Below, one piece after another: positions 21,537 to 32,732 of a stretch of DNA of 64,000 nucleotides. A program made the position numbers and the translations under genes. Origin of the DNA: Rapana venosa. Lineage: Eukaryota; Mollusca; Gastropoda; Neogastropoda; Muricidae. The notes under the pieces are model-generated. The model was not told the DNA's origin. It ran no database searches and saw only the letters and a program-made list of their open reading frames with translations. The stretch is from contig CM054155.1 of assembly GCA_028751875.1 (NCBI GenBank), positions 54,565,018 through 54,629,017 of the forward strand. Direction: 5' to 3'. Numbering within the stretch: position 1 is the first letter of the stretch; the number at the start of each line of letters is the position of its first letter.

Positions 21537-21708
21537 CACACACCCTGGCAGGGCAATAGAATCTTGGTTGTTGAAGGCAGGGGAAAAAAACAACAACTAT
21601 GAGATGAGGCAGGAGAGGAAAATCAATAGTTCAAACAGATATTACAAACATGGTACGCTGCAGACCAAATCTATGAAATAAAATTGCAGTAGTCAAATGT
21701 TTTTCATA

Positions 21709-21772
<64 letters not shown>

Positions 21773-21800
21773 AGTCATAGGTCATATACTTTAGGAGGGT
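21196..21800 (-). mobile_element. Nested CR1-like LINE 3' UTRs with (TAA)n and (CA)n tracts
   Basis: Two minus-oriented 3' ends are interleaved. An outer copy begins TGGAACTTATATAGCGCTG at 21,216 and runs to about 21,303. An inner copy then starts with a (TAA)n tail (21,304-21,340), TGGAATTTATATAGCGCTA, a (CA)n tract (21,452-21,532) and GTCACACACCCTGGCAGGGC, to about 21,608. The outer copy resumes with CAATAGTTCAAACAGATATT, TATGAAATAAAATTGCAGTA and a further (CA)n at 21,711-21,775. The outer type matches the element whose 3' UTR is split at 42.3/46.2 kb. No RT remains in either copy here. The whole cluster sits inside minisatellite 1. Confidence 0.8.
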
Positions 21801-22690
21801 GAAAGGACAAGTCAAAAGTGACTATATTGCCTGTAGGATTTTTTTGTTTTCATAGTTCCTACAATGCCTGTAGTTCTTTGTTTCACAGTTACTACATTAT
21901 CTGTAGTTTTTTACTTTCAAAAGTGACTACATTGCCTGTAGTTTTTTGCTTTCAAAGTCACTACATTGTCTGTAGTTTTTTTAACTTTCAAAGTGACTAC
22001 ACTGCCTGTAGTTTTTTACTTTCAAAGTGACTACATTGTCTGTAGTTTTTTGCTTTCTGTAGTTTTTTTTTACTTTCAAAGTGACTACATTGTCTGTAGT
22101 TATTTGCTTTCTGTAGTTTTTTGCTTTCAAAGTGACAACATTGCCTGTAGTCTTTTGCTTTCTGTTGGTTTTTTGCTTTCTGTAGTTTTTTGCTTTCAAA
22201 GTGACAACATTGCCTGCAGTTTTTTTGCTTTCAAAGTGACTACATTGTCAGTAGTTTTTTGCTTTCTGTAGTTTTTTGTTTTCAAAATGACTACATTACA
22301 TTTAGTTTTTTACTTTCTAAGTGACTACATTGCCTGTAGTTTTGTTGTTGTTTTCAAAGTGACTATCTTTCCTGTAATTTTTTGTTTTGTTTTCACAGCT
22401 TTTACATTGTCTGTAGTTCTTTGCTTTCACGGTTACTTCATTATCTGCAGTGTTTTGTGTCACAGTTACTTCATTGTCTGCAAGGCTTAGTGTCACAGTT
22501 ACTTCATTGTCTGCAAGGCTTTGTGTCACAGTTACTTCATTGTCTGTAGTTCTTTGCTTTCATAGTTACTATATTGTCTGCAATGCTTTGTTTTCACAGT
22601 TACTACTTTGCCTGTCGTTCTGTGCTTTCACAGCTACTGCATTGATTGTAGTTCTATATATTTACAGTTACCACATTAACTAGGGTTCTG
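21801..22690 (+). repeat. Minisatellite 1, right part
   Basis: The same ~34-38-bp unit continues, increasingly diverged to the right. At 22,440-22,560 a local variant, TGTCACAGTTACTTCATTGT followed by CTGCAAGGCT, is tandemly repeated, showing recent local expansion. The array fades out near 22,690. Confidence 0.88.
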
Positions 22691-22701
22691 TGCTTTTGCA
22701 G

Positions 22702-23041
22702 TGCTGATGCTTGACTCTCTTACAAGTGAGAGTTGTTGCAGCAGCCTCATGTGCAGTAAGCTGGCCTCGTGGGTTTTAGCCATCTTATCACTTCTTGAAG
22801 ACTGTGTTTGTCATCTTTTGCTAATAGATGTCTTGTACAGCTGGTAGAAATGTCTCAGAAATCAGTTGTTCCAGCTTATCTGTGTATGGAGGTTTTACAA
22901 CTGAAAAACTTTGCTCCCAGTTGTATATCAAAGTCTTCCACTGACTGCCCGGGTCATTGTGTGAGTATCTGTTGTTCCCGATACTCTTTTGTGAAGTGTT
23001 TGGATAACTCAAAGAGTTACAGATTGTCTCAGATGCTCTAA
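22702..23041 (+). other. Possible decayed host coding segment, unidentified
   Basis: Immediately after an acceptor-like TTCTGTGCTTTTGCAG (ending 22,701), an open frame reads LMLDSLTSESCCSSLMCSKL and then ASWVLAILSLLEDCVCHLLL. An overlapping second frame continues VQLVEMSQKSVVPAYLCMEV and LQLKNFAPSCISKSSTDCPG to a stop at 23,039. One small shift near 22,840 would join them. The leucine-rich, helix-like composition resembles a HEAT-type or similar helical protein, but I cannot identify a family. The segment could equally be chance in sequence bordering the minisatellite. An AATAAA lies at 23,279. Confidence 0.25.
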
Positions 23042-23344
23042 GACCCTCGGTTGTTCTTTGGTGAAGCTCCACGTGTGTTGCAAAGAATCAGACCCTTGCT
23101 CCTCAGCCATACTGTGACGTAGCTATGCTGAAAAGCAGCGTCGACTCCTATGATCATGAACCAGGTTGTGAATTGTTAAATGCTCTGTAGTGACTGGGAT
23201 CCATCCTCTGCAGTCCTGTTCATTATAGGGCATGGTACGGTTGTGCCAGCCATACTTGGTGGTGGTATATGTGTATACAATAAATTTAAAAGAAAAAGAT
23301 ACCACGTACCACATAAACTGGGGAGTCAGTGGTTGGAAAATACA

Positions 23345-23463
23345 TAAAAGATTCAGCGCTATACAAATTTCATTAAACAAATATTCTTGTTGTTGCTATT
23401 GTTGTTGTTGTTGTTGTTATTATTATTAGTAGTAGTAGTAGTAGTAGTATGGTCATCATCATC

Positions 23464-23510
<47 letters not shown>

Positions 23511-23515
23511 TTAAG
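23345..23515 (+). repeat. Old LINE 3' terminus plus compound trinucleotide microsatellite
   Basis: CAGCGCTATACAAATTTCAT at about 23,353 is a diverged CR1-like 3' terminus of the kind seen elsewhere as AGCGCTATATAAATTCCAT. It is followed by (TTG)n, (TTA)n, (TAG)n and then a long (ATC)n tract at about 23,453-23,510. The stacked motifs look like a slipped and mutated LINE tail. Confidence 0.75.
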
Positions 23516-23715
23516 TCACCATGGTGTATAATCTATTGATTGTCCAGCAATGCACAGTAAGTGATACCAGTTCCATAGCAACTGTTTCAGCTGTACAACG
23601 AGATACCTGCACAGTTTAAGTCGCATACGCAAACAGGGAACATCACATATAGTCCAAAGATTTACTGTTCAACTGAAAAATCATGTTTCCACCACGTTGT
23701 GCTATGTCTTAATAC

Positions 23716-24060
23716 AGCATGATCTGTCTTAGCTTAATAATTTTAATTTACTTCTCACTGGCAGTCCAGAACATATATGACAGAAGCTTGAGACAGTTCA
23801 AACTAGTGCAGCTAGATTAATTTACAAAGCCACAAAGACACATAGTTTTCACCCTACTTCTCTTGGCACTCCACTGGTAGTCTATTTCTACACGTAATGA
23901 GTACAGAATGGCAACTCTAAAATATAACTTAATCATAATGTTATGCCCACACTACATCACTAAGATGTTTCATCCATATGTAGCCGTAAAACAGCTTTGA
24001 TCGAGCTCTGATTCCCGTTCCTTTGTTAAAAAAAGGTCCAGCCAGCCGCATTTGGGGTAA
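23716..24060 (+). pseudogene. CR1-like RT C-terminal fragment
   Basis: Plus-strand frames contain FSLLTGSPEHI, KLETVQTSAARLIYKATK, HPTSLGTPL and, after shifts, NEYRMATLKYNLIIMLCPHY and MFHPYVAVKQL. These match the post-RT region of CR1-like elements, which usually reads NSLLAGSP, VQNSAARLI, YKMATLCF and HPYVPSRQLRSS. No frame is open across the whole piece. It may be the 5' remainder of an element whose tail has gone. Confidence 0.6.
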
Positions 24061-24465
24061 CAGGAATAAACAATTTATCCCACGTTAAGAGCAGCGGATA
24101 TTGTTACTAGTGAGGTGTACAATAAAAACCAACATCATTGTTATTAAAAGAGAATATTCCAATGCCTCGTTAAAATCGCTGTATATAATGGAACAATTTC
24201 AAAGCGTTTTTGGACTGAAAATGAATCTCTGTGGACAACTTTTCTTTCCCTTTTCTCTATGAAAACATCAGAAGTGTGAGTATATTAGGCGGCAAGCTAC
24301 TTTCAGAAAATCCTGCAAATGCTGCTGTTTAACCATAGCTGCATTAAGACCATTTTTATTCAGTGGAAAGGTTATGCTAAAAAACAATGTGCATTATTTG
24401 GTTTTTGGCTAGTACTTTTTCCAGACTTTTAGATGTTTTGAATATGATATTAAGGTAAATGTGTC
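24061..24465. other. No gene recognised
   Basis: AT-rich sequence between the CR1-like RT fragment and SINE family 2. No conserved motif or long open frame is visible. Confidence 0.4.
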
Positions 24466-24640
24466 CCAGAACCTATTTGGCCATAGTGGGGCGGGGCATC
24501 AAAGAACTTGCTTCTCTATTGTCCAGCATATTGGAGGCGGCACCCATCTCCTCCCTCATGCTTCTCCCGGGATTCTAAAGAGGCAGGTACCCATTTCCCA
24601 GCGGGTGACCTAGGGACGAACTTAACTAGGTGCGCAAACG
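24466..24640 (-). mobile_element. SINE family 2 copy (minus orientation)
   Basis: Its reverse complement carries AAATGGGTACCTGCCTCTTT, GGAGGAGATGGGTGCC and CAATATGCTGG in the same order as 8697-8895, and ends near GGACACATTTACCTTA. Two copies in opposite orientations with the same ends support a mobile element rather than local duplication. Confidence 0.6.
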
Positions 24641-25290
24641 TCACCCTCCACCTGGTAATCCATGCTCAACCCTGAACCTCAGCTTGAGGAAATCATGCTT
24701 GACCATGGTTTATGGGTTGGAAAAACCCATCCAGCTTACTTAATATTTGCTCCACAATGCACTGTTCCTGACCTTAGTTTCTGGACAAGTGGCACTGGCT
24801 ATGCAGATGTCCTATTGAACACATTCACACCAACCCATCCCTTATTTGGGTTGGTTTTAGACATACACATTACAGCACGAAACGACGCGCTTTCGTGGTG
24901 TGGTGTGTGGGGTGTAAGTCGTGCCCATGCGCATGTATTCCACTGTGTTGCAGAAAGATTCATGGACTGCGGGGCTTTAGAGAATAGTGTGCTTGGTTGT
25001 CAATGTTGGCAAGTTGACTGCTGTGACTGTGGTTGTGCATTGTTGTTTCCAATTCTTGACATGGGGACTGTGGTGTGAGTGTGTTTCCCAAAATGTATCA
25101 GGGTGTGGGGTGGTGTTGCGTTGTTGCCAAATGTCTGATCATGTGACTGGTGTGTGCGACAGACATCAGTCTCCCGGGACCCGTGGCTGACCTGACGGAT
25201 TCTAATCCAGCTTTCCCAGATAGCTGCTAGACATGATGAATTTATCCCAAGAAAGGGGCAAGCGTTTTCAACAAAGCTACCTTTTAAAAT
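24641..25290 (+). other. Unassigned stretch with a 138-codon frame
   Basis: An open frame at 24,662-25,078 starts MLNPEPQLEEIMLDHG and includes HAHVFHCVAERFMDCGALE and VLGCQCWQVDCCDCGCALL. It has no family resemblance, no clear splice or promoter context, and the second half is TG-rich. It begins at the edge of SINE family 2. I regard it as probably non-coding, with low certainty. Confidence 0.2.
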
Positions 25291-25570
25291 GACATTATAA
25301 TCTACCCATCACCATCCTTTACGCAGCTATCCATCCTTGCAATGCCTAACACTCCCCAATCACTGATCTTTCTCCACCTTTCCCACCCGTTACCCACCAC
25401 TCCCCAAACCCAAAACCCACCCTTACAACACCCATCCATACACCCAACCATCCATCACCCTTCCTCCACCACCACCCACCAAACCAACAATCAAAAAACC
25501 CCACCATCCATCTATCCATTTCTATCATCCATCCATCCACGATCCACCCTATCATCCCCCAAGGGTGACG
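25291..25570. repeat. (CCAT/ACCC)-rich low-complexity tract
   Basis: The plus strand is dominated by ATCC, CCAT and ACCCACC motifs with almost no G, for example CCATCCATACACCCAACC. Long open frames on both strands here are compositional. Confidence 0.8.
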
Positions 25571-26055
25571 TCTCAAGGTGCCGGAATGGGTAGGGTACGA
25601 TTTTGGACAAGTCAATTTTCACGTTTAAATATCGTTTAAAGCGAAAACAGATTTCTGTTACCCTTTGTCCCCCCCTCCCCCTGCCTTTTCCCACACATCC
25701 TACCCTTCAGAAAGGCCCTAGATCGGAAAAAGTGCCCCTTTCATGTGATTTTGTAGTTTAGACAGTGAGGGAAATATACCCCAGTTCTAGCCTGACCAGT
25801 ACACACTAAATCAAACAGCCCCCGTCAGGCCCTTCAGCAAATCTGTCAGCTACCTGAACCGTTATGGGTATGCAGGAATGATGATAGGAAATGACTTTTT
25901 TACAATACCGGGGAAAATCATGCCCTTTTGTGAATTGCATTGGATAAAACCACCGATGTTGGAAGAATTATTCAGAGCTCTGGCAGGCATGTTGTTCTCA
26001 ACCTTACCTATTCCCCCTACAAGTTGAAGACAGGACATGCAGAACCCTTTGTTTC
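25571..26055. other. No gene recognised
   Basis: Mixed sequence with no motif I recognise. It leads into minisatellite 3. Confidence 0.35.
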
Positions 26056-26510
26056 TTATTTAAAAGTTAGGACATCCACAATGTTGTTTTTTCTTCAAAG
26101 GATCCAACACCTGAATTTCTTTTACAAGGGACACCCAAGCTTGGTTTCTTTTAAAAAGGGTATTTACTCAAAAACATCTTTTCTTTTTGAAGGTAGGACA
26201 TGAACAACACCTGATTCTTTTACCAGGTAGGACATCAACACATCTGTTTTCTTCTTCAAGTTTAGGACATAAACAACACTGATTCTTTTAAAAAGGTGGA
26301 CATCACACATCTGGTTTTTTCTTCAAGGTAGACATCAACTTTCTGGTTTCTTTTAAAGGTGGGACATCAACACTCTGTGTCTTTTCAGGTAGGACATCAA
26401 CAACCCCTTGATTTCTTCTCAAGGAGGGCATCAAACCCAGGTTTCTTTTCGGTCTGGACATTAATCACTGATTATTCTTCATTGTGGGCACCAAACGGGC
26501 ACCTTCAGGT
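26056..26510 (+). repeat. Minisatellite 3 (about 34-40-bp units)
   Basis: Roughly eleven diverged units carry GTAGGACATCAACAACACCT and GATTTCTTTTCAAG cores. The order GTAGGACA ... CCTGATTC ... TTCTT is the same as in the 34-bp array at 32.7-39.7 kb (GTAGGACACTGATAAC, TCCTGATTCCTTCTT). The two arrays may therefore be related. Confidence 0.75.
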
Positions 26511-26770
26511 GGAAACAATATTGTTTTTGTTCCTCGGCTAAGACAGGTTCAACAACGGTGAACTTTGCGTATCGGGTTTGTTTATTTTCATTAAGGTACG
26601 CATTCACTTCGGATGTGCTGGAACGAAACCTGTTGTGTGCGCTTTTTTTAAATGTTACTTTTAAAAATTTATTATTATTATTATTTTACTATTTTATTTC
26701 AGAATAATGGAATACACCCCATGCTTTTTTTAAACCCAAACCCCGTGTGTTGCGTTTTGTATTTTTTTTT

Positions 26771-27025
26771 TACAATACACCGCACAATCATGTAAAAATT
26801 AAACCCCGTCGGGATCATACAAAATTATTAAAATTGCCTTCATATAAATTTATTTTCACTGCATAATTTATGTGAAAAATGAAAATTGTCTGATCAATAC
26901 ATACACGCAACAATCATGTGAAAAAATACATTGTATGATCAATCAGACACCAACAATCATGTGAAAATGACACTGTCATGATCAATGCAATAATATGTGA
27001 AAAGTACACTTTCTGATCAATAAAT
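26771..27025 (+). repeat. Minisatellite 4 (about 35-45-bp units), left part
   Basis: Units follow CAACAATCATGTGAAAATAC and ATTGTCTGATCAAT. Four to six are recognisable. One further unit, CAATAATTATGTGAAGACAC, lies at about 28,283-28,325 beyond the RTE-like fragment, so that fragment was inserted into the array. Confidence 0.72.
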
Positions 27026-28282
27026 CTTCTTATTACTTACTTACTTACTTACTACTTTGTCTTCCCGTATACCCCGGATGTCGCGGAAATAAATGTCTGT
27101 CCAGCGATTAGCCTGAGAGGACATCGTGGCTTTTAGTTGCCCACGAATCATTCCTTCTTCTTCTTGGTCGTCCTTTGGCTTCCACCAAATCCGGTTGTTG
27201 TAGGCCAAGAGCTGGCTGTTGGCACCTTTAGGGTCCAAACCCACTTGATCCTTGCGGGTCGATGTTTGTAACTGTTGTTGCACCTCCATTCTCGATATTC
27301 CCGGTTTCTGTTTTTGTCGCTCGGTTTGTTGACTGCTCTTGGCATTCATTTCACACTCTAGTTTACGTCTTGACCCTTTGTGAGGGCCATGCTGACCGGG
27401 TACGTACTTTTCGAAGATGGTGTTAATCAGTTTGCCTTTGTCCTTTGGGATCGGGGATTTCAAAAGGCGAGCAGTAACTGACCGCTTTTGCCTTCTGACA
27501 TCTGTTAATTTCACGGTCTAACTCCGTTCTCGGGCAAATAATCCCCAGATATTAAATTCGCTGACTATTTAACTAAATCCCATATTTGATGTCCAAGTTT
27601 TCTCTCTGACTTCCTGCCTCGTCTTACTGCACTGATTTTCATGTCATGGGCCCTGGCAGGTGCTGTCGTTGACCTCGATCTGGGTTCCTCCTTTGCTTGG
27701 TCCATGTAATTTGACAAAGGAAAGGGGGGAGGCAACACCCTGTTCACCCCGGATTAATGGAACCAGTCAGGGGTTTCCCAACTGGTCGTCACGGACTGCG
27801 CTCTGCGTTGGCATAATGCTCGGTGTTGTCCACAGCTCCCTTAAACGCCATACTGCTCCAGCCCCTTTCCACAACTTGTCTCTGTTACTCGTTCAAAGCC
27901 TTCTCTTTATCTACAAAGTTTAAGTGGAATCTCTTTGGGTGATCCCTTCTCACACCCCTTCTGGGGCAAGATTGCATCTGTGCACCACTTTCCTTTCCTA
28001 ATCCAATTAACCCATCACTAAGGAGATGTTCCGTTTTTGTTCTAGTGCGCTGGTCTGGGAAATCTTTGCATACATTTTCCCTACATGGCTGAGGAGTGAT
28101 ATGCCTCTGTAGTTACTGCAGTCTTCTTGCTGCCCTTCTTTTTCCAAATTGGCACTACTATTGCATTCTGCCAGTCCTCTGGTACTTTCCTCTCCTCCCA
28201 AGCTTTTTTGAAGATGGTGGTGAGCCACATTATATCTGTTTCCCAACATGCATGGATGGCTTCACTTGTTATGCCAATACAC
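27026..28282 (-). mobile_element. RTE-like non-LTR fragment I, decayed
   Basis: On the minus strand the RT N-terminus is clear at 28,007-28,282: FKKAWEERKVPEDWQNAIVV, PIWKKKGSKKDCSNYRGISL and LLSHVGKMYAKI. These match the motif RT elements use around W-P-ip-KKG-NYRGI-LLS-GK. Later fragments include KLWKGLEQYGV (about 27,870). The last part (27,041-27,514) is one long frame rich in K, R and Q (MKLTDVRRQKRSVTARLLKS, RWTDIYFRDIRGIREDKVV) that I cannot match to an RT C-terminus. The 3' end is a (TAAG)n tail at about 27,032-27,056. The copy is flanked on both sides by minisatellite 4. Confidence 0.65.
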
Positions 28283-28325
28283 TGCAATAATTATGTGAAG
28301 ACACTTGTCGCGATCCACTGTACAA
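28283..28325 (+). repeat. Minisatellite 4, right remnant
   Basis: CAATAATTATGTGAAGACAC followed by a GCGATCCACTGTACAAT segment resembles one unit of the array at 26,771-27,025. It continues that array across the inserted fragment. Confidence 0.55.
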
Positions 28326-28329
28326 TTTT

Positions 28330-31300
28330 AAAGTGACATTGGTCAAATCCATAGGACTCAAAGATTAGCATAATTGTTACCAACAAACCGTTCTAAATGT
28401 ACTTTTTGTAATCGAGATTTTCTTCTTTTTTACATTTTTTTAAAAAAAAAATCAGTATTTTTTTTTTTACAAATGACTTTTAGATAATTTGTTTGCATAA
28501 CATAGAACAAATGTACATATATTTATAAGCAAGGAAATACGGTTTGCAATATATTCAGATTATGAATACGACATTTCAATTTAAATTAAAATACAACCTA
28601 ACAACTAAAAAAAAAAAACATGGAAATGGTTTAGTACACATCACATTTTTGAGTATATCAACAAATAAATGCTATCAAAAACAATTTCTTCAGAAGTATT
28701 AGTCCCTCATCCCAATTATTGTTTGTAATATTGCCATTCACCTGCAAAAACACTGTAAGTCAGTTTGTTTTAGCAAAAACACTTTATTTGTTATTGTTTT
28801 GTTTTAGATATTTTCTAAAAACCGCAAATAGAGGTTCCGTTTTTACTCTGATCCTGTAAAAAAAATTTTTGCATTGTTAATATTTCATCTAGTATTTCAT
28901 CACTCTTTGATCGAGAATCAAATCCAAACAAAATCTGTTCCTTTGACAGCACTAATCATGTGCATTGGCACAATTTTCCTGAAGAAGGCTTGTAATGCAT
29001 TCCAAAAATGAGAAGTTTGCTGCAAACATAGAATAGAGGGTCAACGATTTTTTTCTCAAAATTACAGAATGTGCATTTGTTGCTTTCAACAATTTTAATT
29101 TTTCCAGAATATTTTTGTTGCTAGAATTTTGTGGATCAGTCTTTTCTGGAACCATTTCATTTTAATTTCTTTTATTTCATGGCTTTGTCAAAAATTATTT
29201 CTCCAGTTTAGATCACCTGGATTGTAAAGTTCCATTTATTGCAACACCCTTTGGGATTGGGTTTTCGCAAACCAAATGTCATAATAAGGTGTGTCCCCTT
29301 TTAATGTCAAAATAAAACCCAAAGCTTTTGAAGGTTATTTGATCTATTATTATTTATATTGAGTTCGTTTGTGAATACTTTTTAATCGTTTGAAACACAG
29401 CCTAAATATGTATTTAAAATTTGTCTTGATATTATATTTTCTTTAAAAAGTCATATGTCAATAAAATTCCACTTTCGTCAAATAGATTTGCAATGCGATA
29501 TATATCATAGTCTATCCACTCTTTCACTTGAAAAAGTTTCCACCAACTTTAACATTCTCGTTGTAAAATATGTTTCTGTCAAAAGATTTTCAGAATCAAC
29601 AAGTTGAACTTCCTGCTAAACCCTTTTGTATCATGGATTGGTATCAATTTCTGTGCTTTGAAGTTCTTTCCTAATGTACAGTAGTATATTTGTCAAGATT
29701 TGACAACAGGCAAAACTCTTCAATGATAGAACCCCTTATGGTCCTGAGCTTAAGTTTTCTTACCACATAGTTTTAAACCATTTATATACTGTTTTAGAGA
29801 TGGATTTTTCAATCCTCCCATGGCTTTTAAAGTTTGTGATTGTGGTTTTTCTCGAGATTATCGTTATTTTTCCACACAACTTAAAAACAACTTTTTGTAT
29901 ATTTATATAATAATTTTGGGTGGATTAGGGAACAGTATTAGAGAATATCAGTTTGGAAAGAATTAAAGATTTTAGCACTGCCACTCTACCAATAGGTGTA
30001 ATATCCCTTTTTATCCAGATGTTGAATAGAGATCTTATTTCTGTAATTTTGTTATCATGTTTTAGTTTTTCACATTTTGACAAGTCTGATGTAAACCTAT
30101 TCCGAGTATCTTAAACTGTTTTGGTTTTCCCGTCTAACCTAAATGGGTCATATTCTTACTTTAGAAATTGTTTTGCTCCAAAGCCAATTACTTTGTTTCT
30201 CTATATTCATAAACGTCCAGTCACTTTCCAAAATAATCAAATTTTTAACGGACTGTTCAAATGATATGCTGTCACCTTTTATTAGCTGTGTGTCATCAGC
30301 GAACTGGTGACATTTTGTATTCTGTGTATAAAATAAATCCTTTGATTTTCGGTTTTCTCTTATGGATGATTGCTAGAACATTCTGCTGGAGAGAATAAAT
30401 AAGTAAAGGGAAATATAGGGTCACCCGGGCGCATCCTCTGTGATATTAAACAGGAGGAGCATGTCCATGACTAAACTGTAGACTTAATATTTTGTAGAAG
30501 GTTGAAAATCAACGACATATATTTTCCAAATCCAAATGCTTTAAATACCTTGAAATGAACTGCCAATTAATGAATCAGCCTTTCAAAATCAAGGAAATAA
30601 CAATGGAGGTTTTTCATTTTTAGGTATTTAATCAGATCATACAACAATCTTATATTATCCCTATATATTTGTTAGGCAAAAATCCGTCTGATCTTCATTA
30701 TTGAGTTTGGAGAACTGTTTTTATTCTATTTGCTATACAGGATGAACTATTTTATAAATAACATTTAGAAGGATAGGGTTTGGCCGCCAATTTTTTATAA
30801 ATTCTTTGTTTTTGTCTTGTTTAGGTAAAATGTAATTAGTCCTTCTTTTTTGTGTGTTTTTTAATTTTTCAATTTTTCTAAGGATCGATTTAATGCTCTT
30901 ACTAAAAAAGAACCCGTGTGTTTCAAAAAACTTGAAGAATTGAGGAAACCATCAGGCAAGGTTTCCCCAGTTTCATATTCTTAAGAACGCATCGCCTCCT
31001 CAGTGTTATTTCGCTTCAAGCAATTTTTTTTCTTCGCTTGTAGCTATGGAACTTCTGAGACTAGATCTTTAATTAATATTCTTTACTCATCGTTCTTTAT
31101 AGGTTTTCATAAATTCTGTAATTTCCAAAAGAATATCTCAGATTTTTATAGTTCTTGTCATTTGAAATAACTTTGGCAATTTGACTTAAATAATTTCTTT
31201 TTTTTCTAAATTCAAAAATACTTTGTGATCTTTTCTCCTTTTCTCATCTACTTTTGATCTAGAAACACTTTCTTTTAACATCTTTTAATGGTGTTAGTTC

Positions 31301-32560
31301 ACTACAGAAATAATTTAATGCGAATGGTCAAACTGTTGTGTTTCTTTTTTCTCCTACTTTTTTGATTTGGTTTTCTAGTGTTTGTTCCTCTTGCTCTCTC
31401 CTTTTTCTTTCTTTTTTCATATTTCATTGTCTTTGTCCTAAATCTTCCGCAGAAAATCTAAAAACACATGTTCATGAACTGTTAACTTTATAAGTTTCAG
31501 ATAATTCTTTAGATTTTTTTCTTTAGTGCCAGCAGCTACTCTCAATAACACTGTTAATAGTTTATTAATTTCTTTTGTATACATGGGGATCTTAGAGAGA
31601 GTTGTTAAAATTTCTGTACGTTCCTGCACTTCTTTTGTTTTTACCAATTTGAAACTCAAACTAATTGGAATGATCTGATCGATACCATAATGAAATCAGG
31701 CCTTCCACAGCAAGTTTTAAGGGTAAATCAGAGAGAAGGAAAAAAATCTATTGCTTTGCTTTAAAGGACTTGTCTTTCTCCATGCGAAATCTTTTTCAAT
31801 TTGGGGTTGATTCCCCCCATATGTTGATAAATGTAATTTCTTTAATCTATTAGCACACTTTCTCGAGCTGGGTTTTTTGTTTAAATTACGAAACAAGGGG
31901 GGATTCTAAGACAAGGTCCCTTTACAACACAGATAATTTAGTGTTTAAAGCGTTTAACTGCATCCCTTTTTTGGTGAATAAATTCAGGCGTGTCTCTATT
32001 AGGTCCAATACATTAACAAAAGCAGATTCTGTTCATTAAATCTAAATAAAACCAACAAAGTTTCCATTCTGGCTCTGTTTACCTCTTTTATCTGAAAATT
32101 TAAAGGGATTATTAAAACAGATTTCACACCTCTGGAGTTTATAAATTTGAAGAAAAAAACAGTAGCCCCACTTGGCTGAAAAAAGATTAATTTTTTTTAT
32201 ACAAGGGTACCTTGTAAAACAAAAAACTGGAATGGATTTTTGCTTTGGATGGATAATCAGTCATTTTTACAATCATAATCCTGGGAGTTCAAAGATACCA
32301 AACAGAAAACTACCAATATAGTATTACTTTGAAAATAGTGGAAACCAGAAATCAATGGCTCCTCCACTAATTATTTAAAAATACTTTGATTGAATTTATA
32401 GCATCAACATGCAGCCCATGTACAGAAAGTGCAAACCCAAAAATTGTGAAGAAAACAAGTAATTTTTCAAAAGTTAAAAGTGCTATAGGCACAGGAAAAA
32501 CCCACTTGAACCCGTTCATGGCAATGGTCCCGTTGTCTGTTCAACTTAACAATCCCTTCT
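28330..32560 (-). mobile_element. Tx1/L1-like LINE J, near-complete ORF2 remnant
   Basis: Read on the minus strand over about 4 kb, the order is EN C-terminus, RT and C-terminal finger. EN traces near 31,700-31,900 include KLHLSTYGGNQPQIEKDFAW, then LISLWYRSDHS and FNNSL. RT pieces are KDKNKEFIKNWRP (about 30,800) and KLNNEDQTDF (about 30,720), a PGDPISPYLF-like motif near 30,420, the catalytic QFADDTQLIKGDS (FADD at 30,292-30,303) and WIKRDITPIGRVAVLKSLIL (about 29,970). The finger reads KCTFCNFEKK at about 29,050, then LFYVCSKL and FWNALQAF. Dozens of frameshifts and stops are present. Flanking AT-rich sequence makes the exact ends uncertain. The finger resembles that of the fragment at 345-905. 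Confidence 0.78.
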
Positions 32561-32579
32561 ATTTCTTTATGTACAACAT

Positions 32580-32725
32580 AAATCACTACAACAACTACAC
32601 CTCAAACCACACCACCACCACCACCACACCACTACTACTACTTTCTTATCTACTATACACACTACCTACTACCCTGCCGCTGCTACTACTACTACTACAA
32701 CTACCACTACTACTTTTGCTGCTAC
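32580..32725 (+). repeat. (ACC/ACT)n trinucleotide microsatellite
   Basis: Runs of ACCACCACCACCACC, CTACTACTACT and CTACTACTACTACTACAACT occur with interruptions. They end just before the 34-bp array begins. Confidence 0.9.
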
Positions 32726-32732
32726 TCCTGAT

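Noticed and set aside
20283..22529. Repetitive peptides in minisatellite 1 (LPVVFYFQSDYIACS-type)
   Set aside because: They are translations of the satellite in several frames on both strands and are interrupted by transposon insertions.
24662..25078. 138-codon frame rich in Cys and His
   Set aside because: The Cys spacing does not fit a known finger, the tract is TG-rich, and it abuts a SINE. It is kept only as an unassigned stretch.
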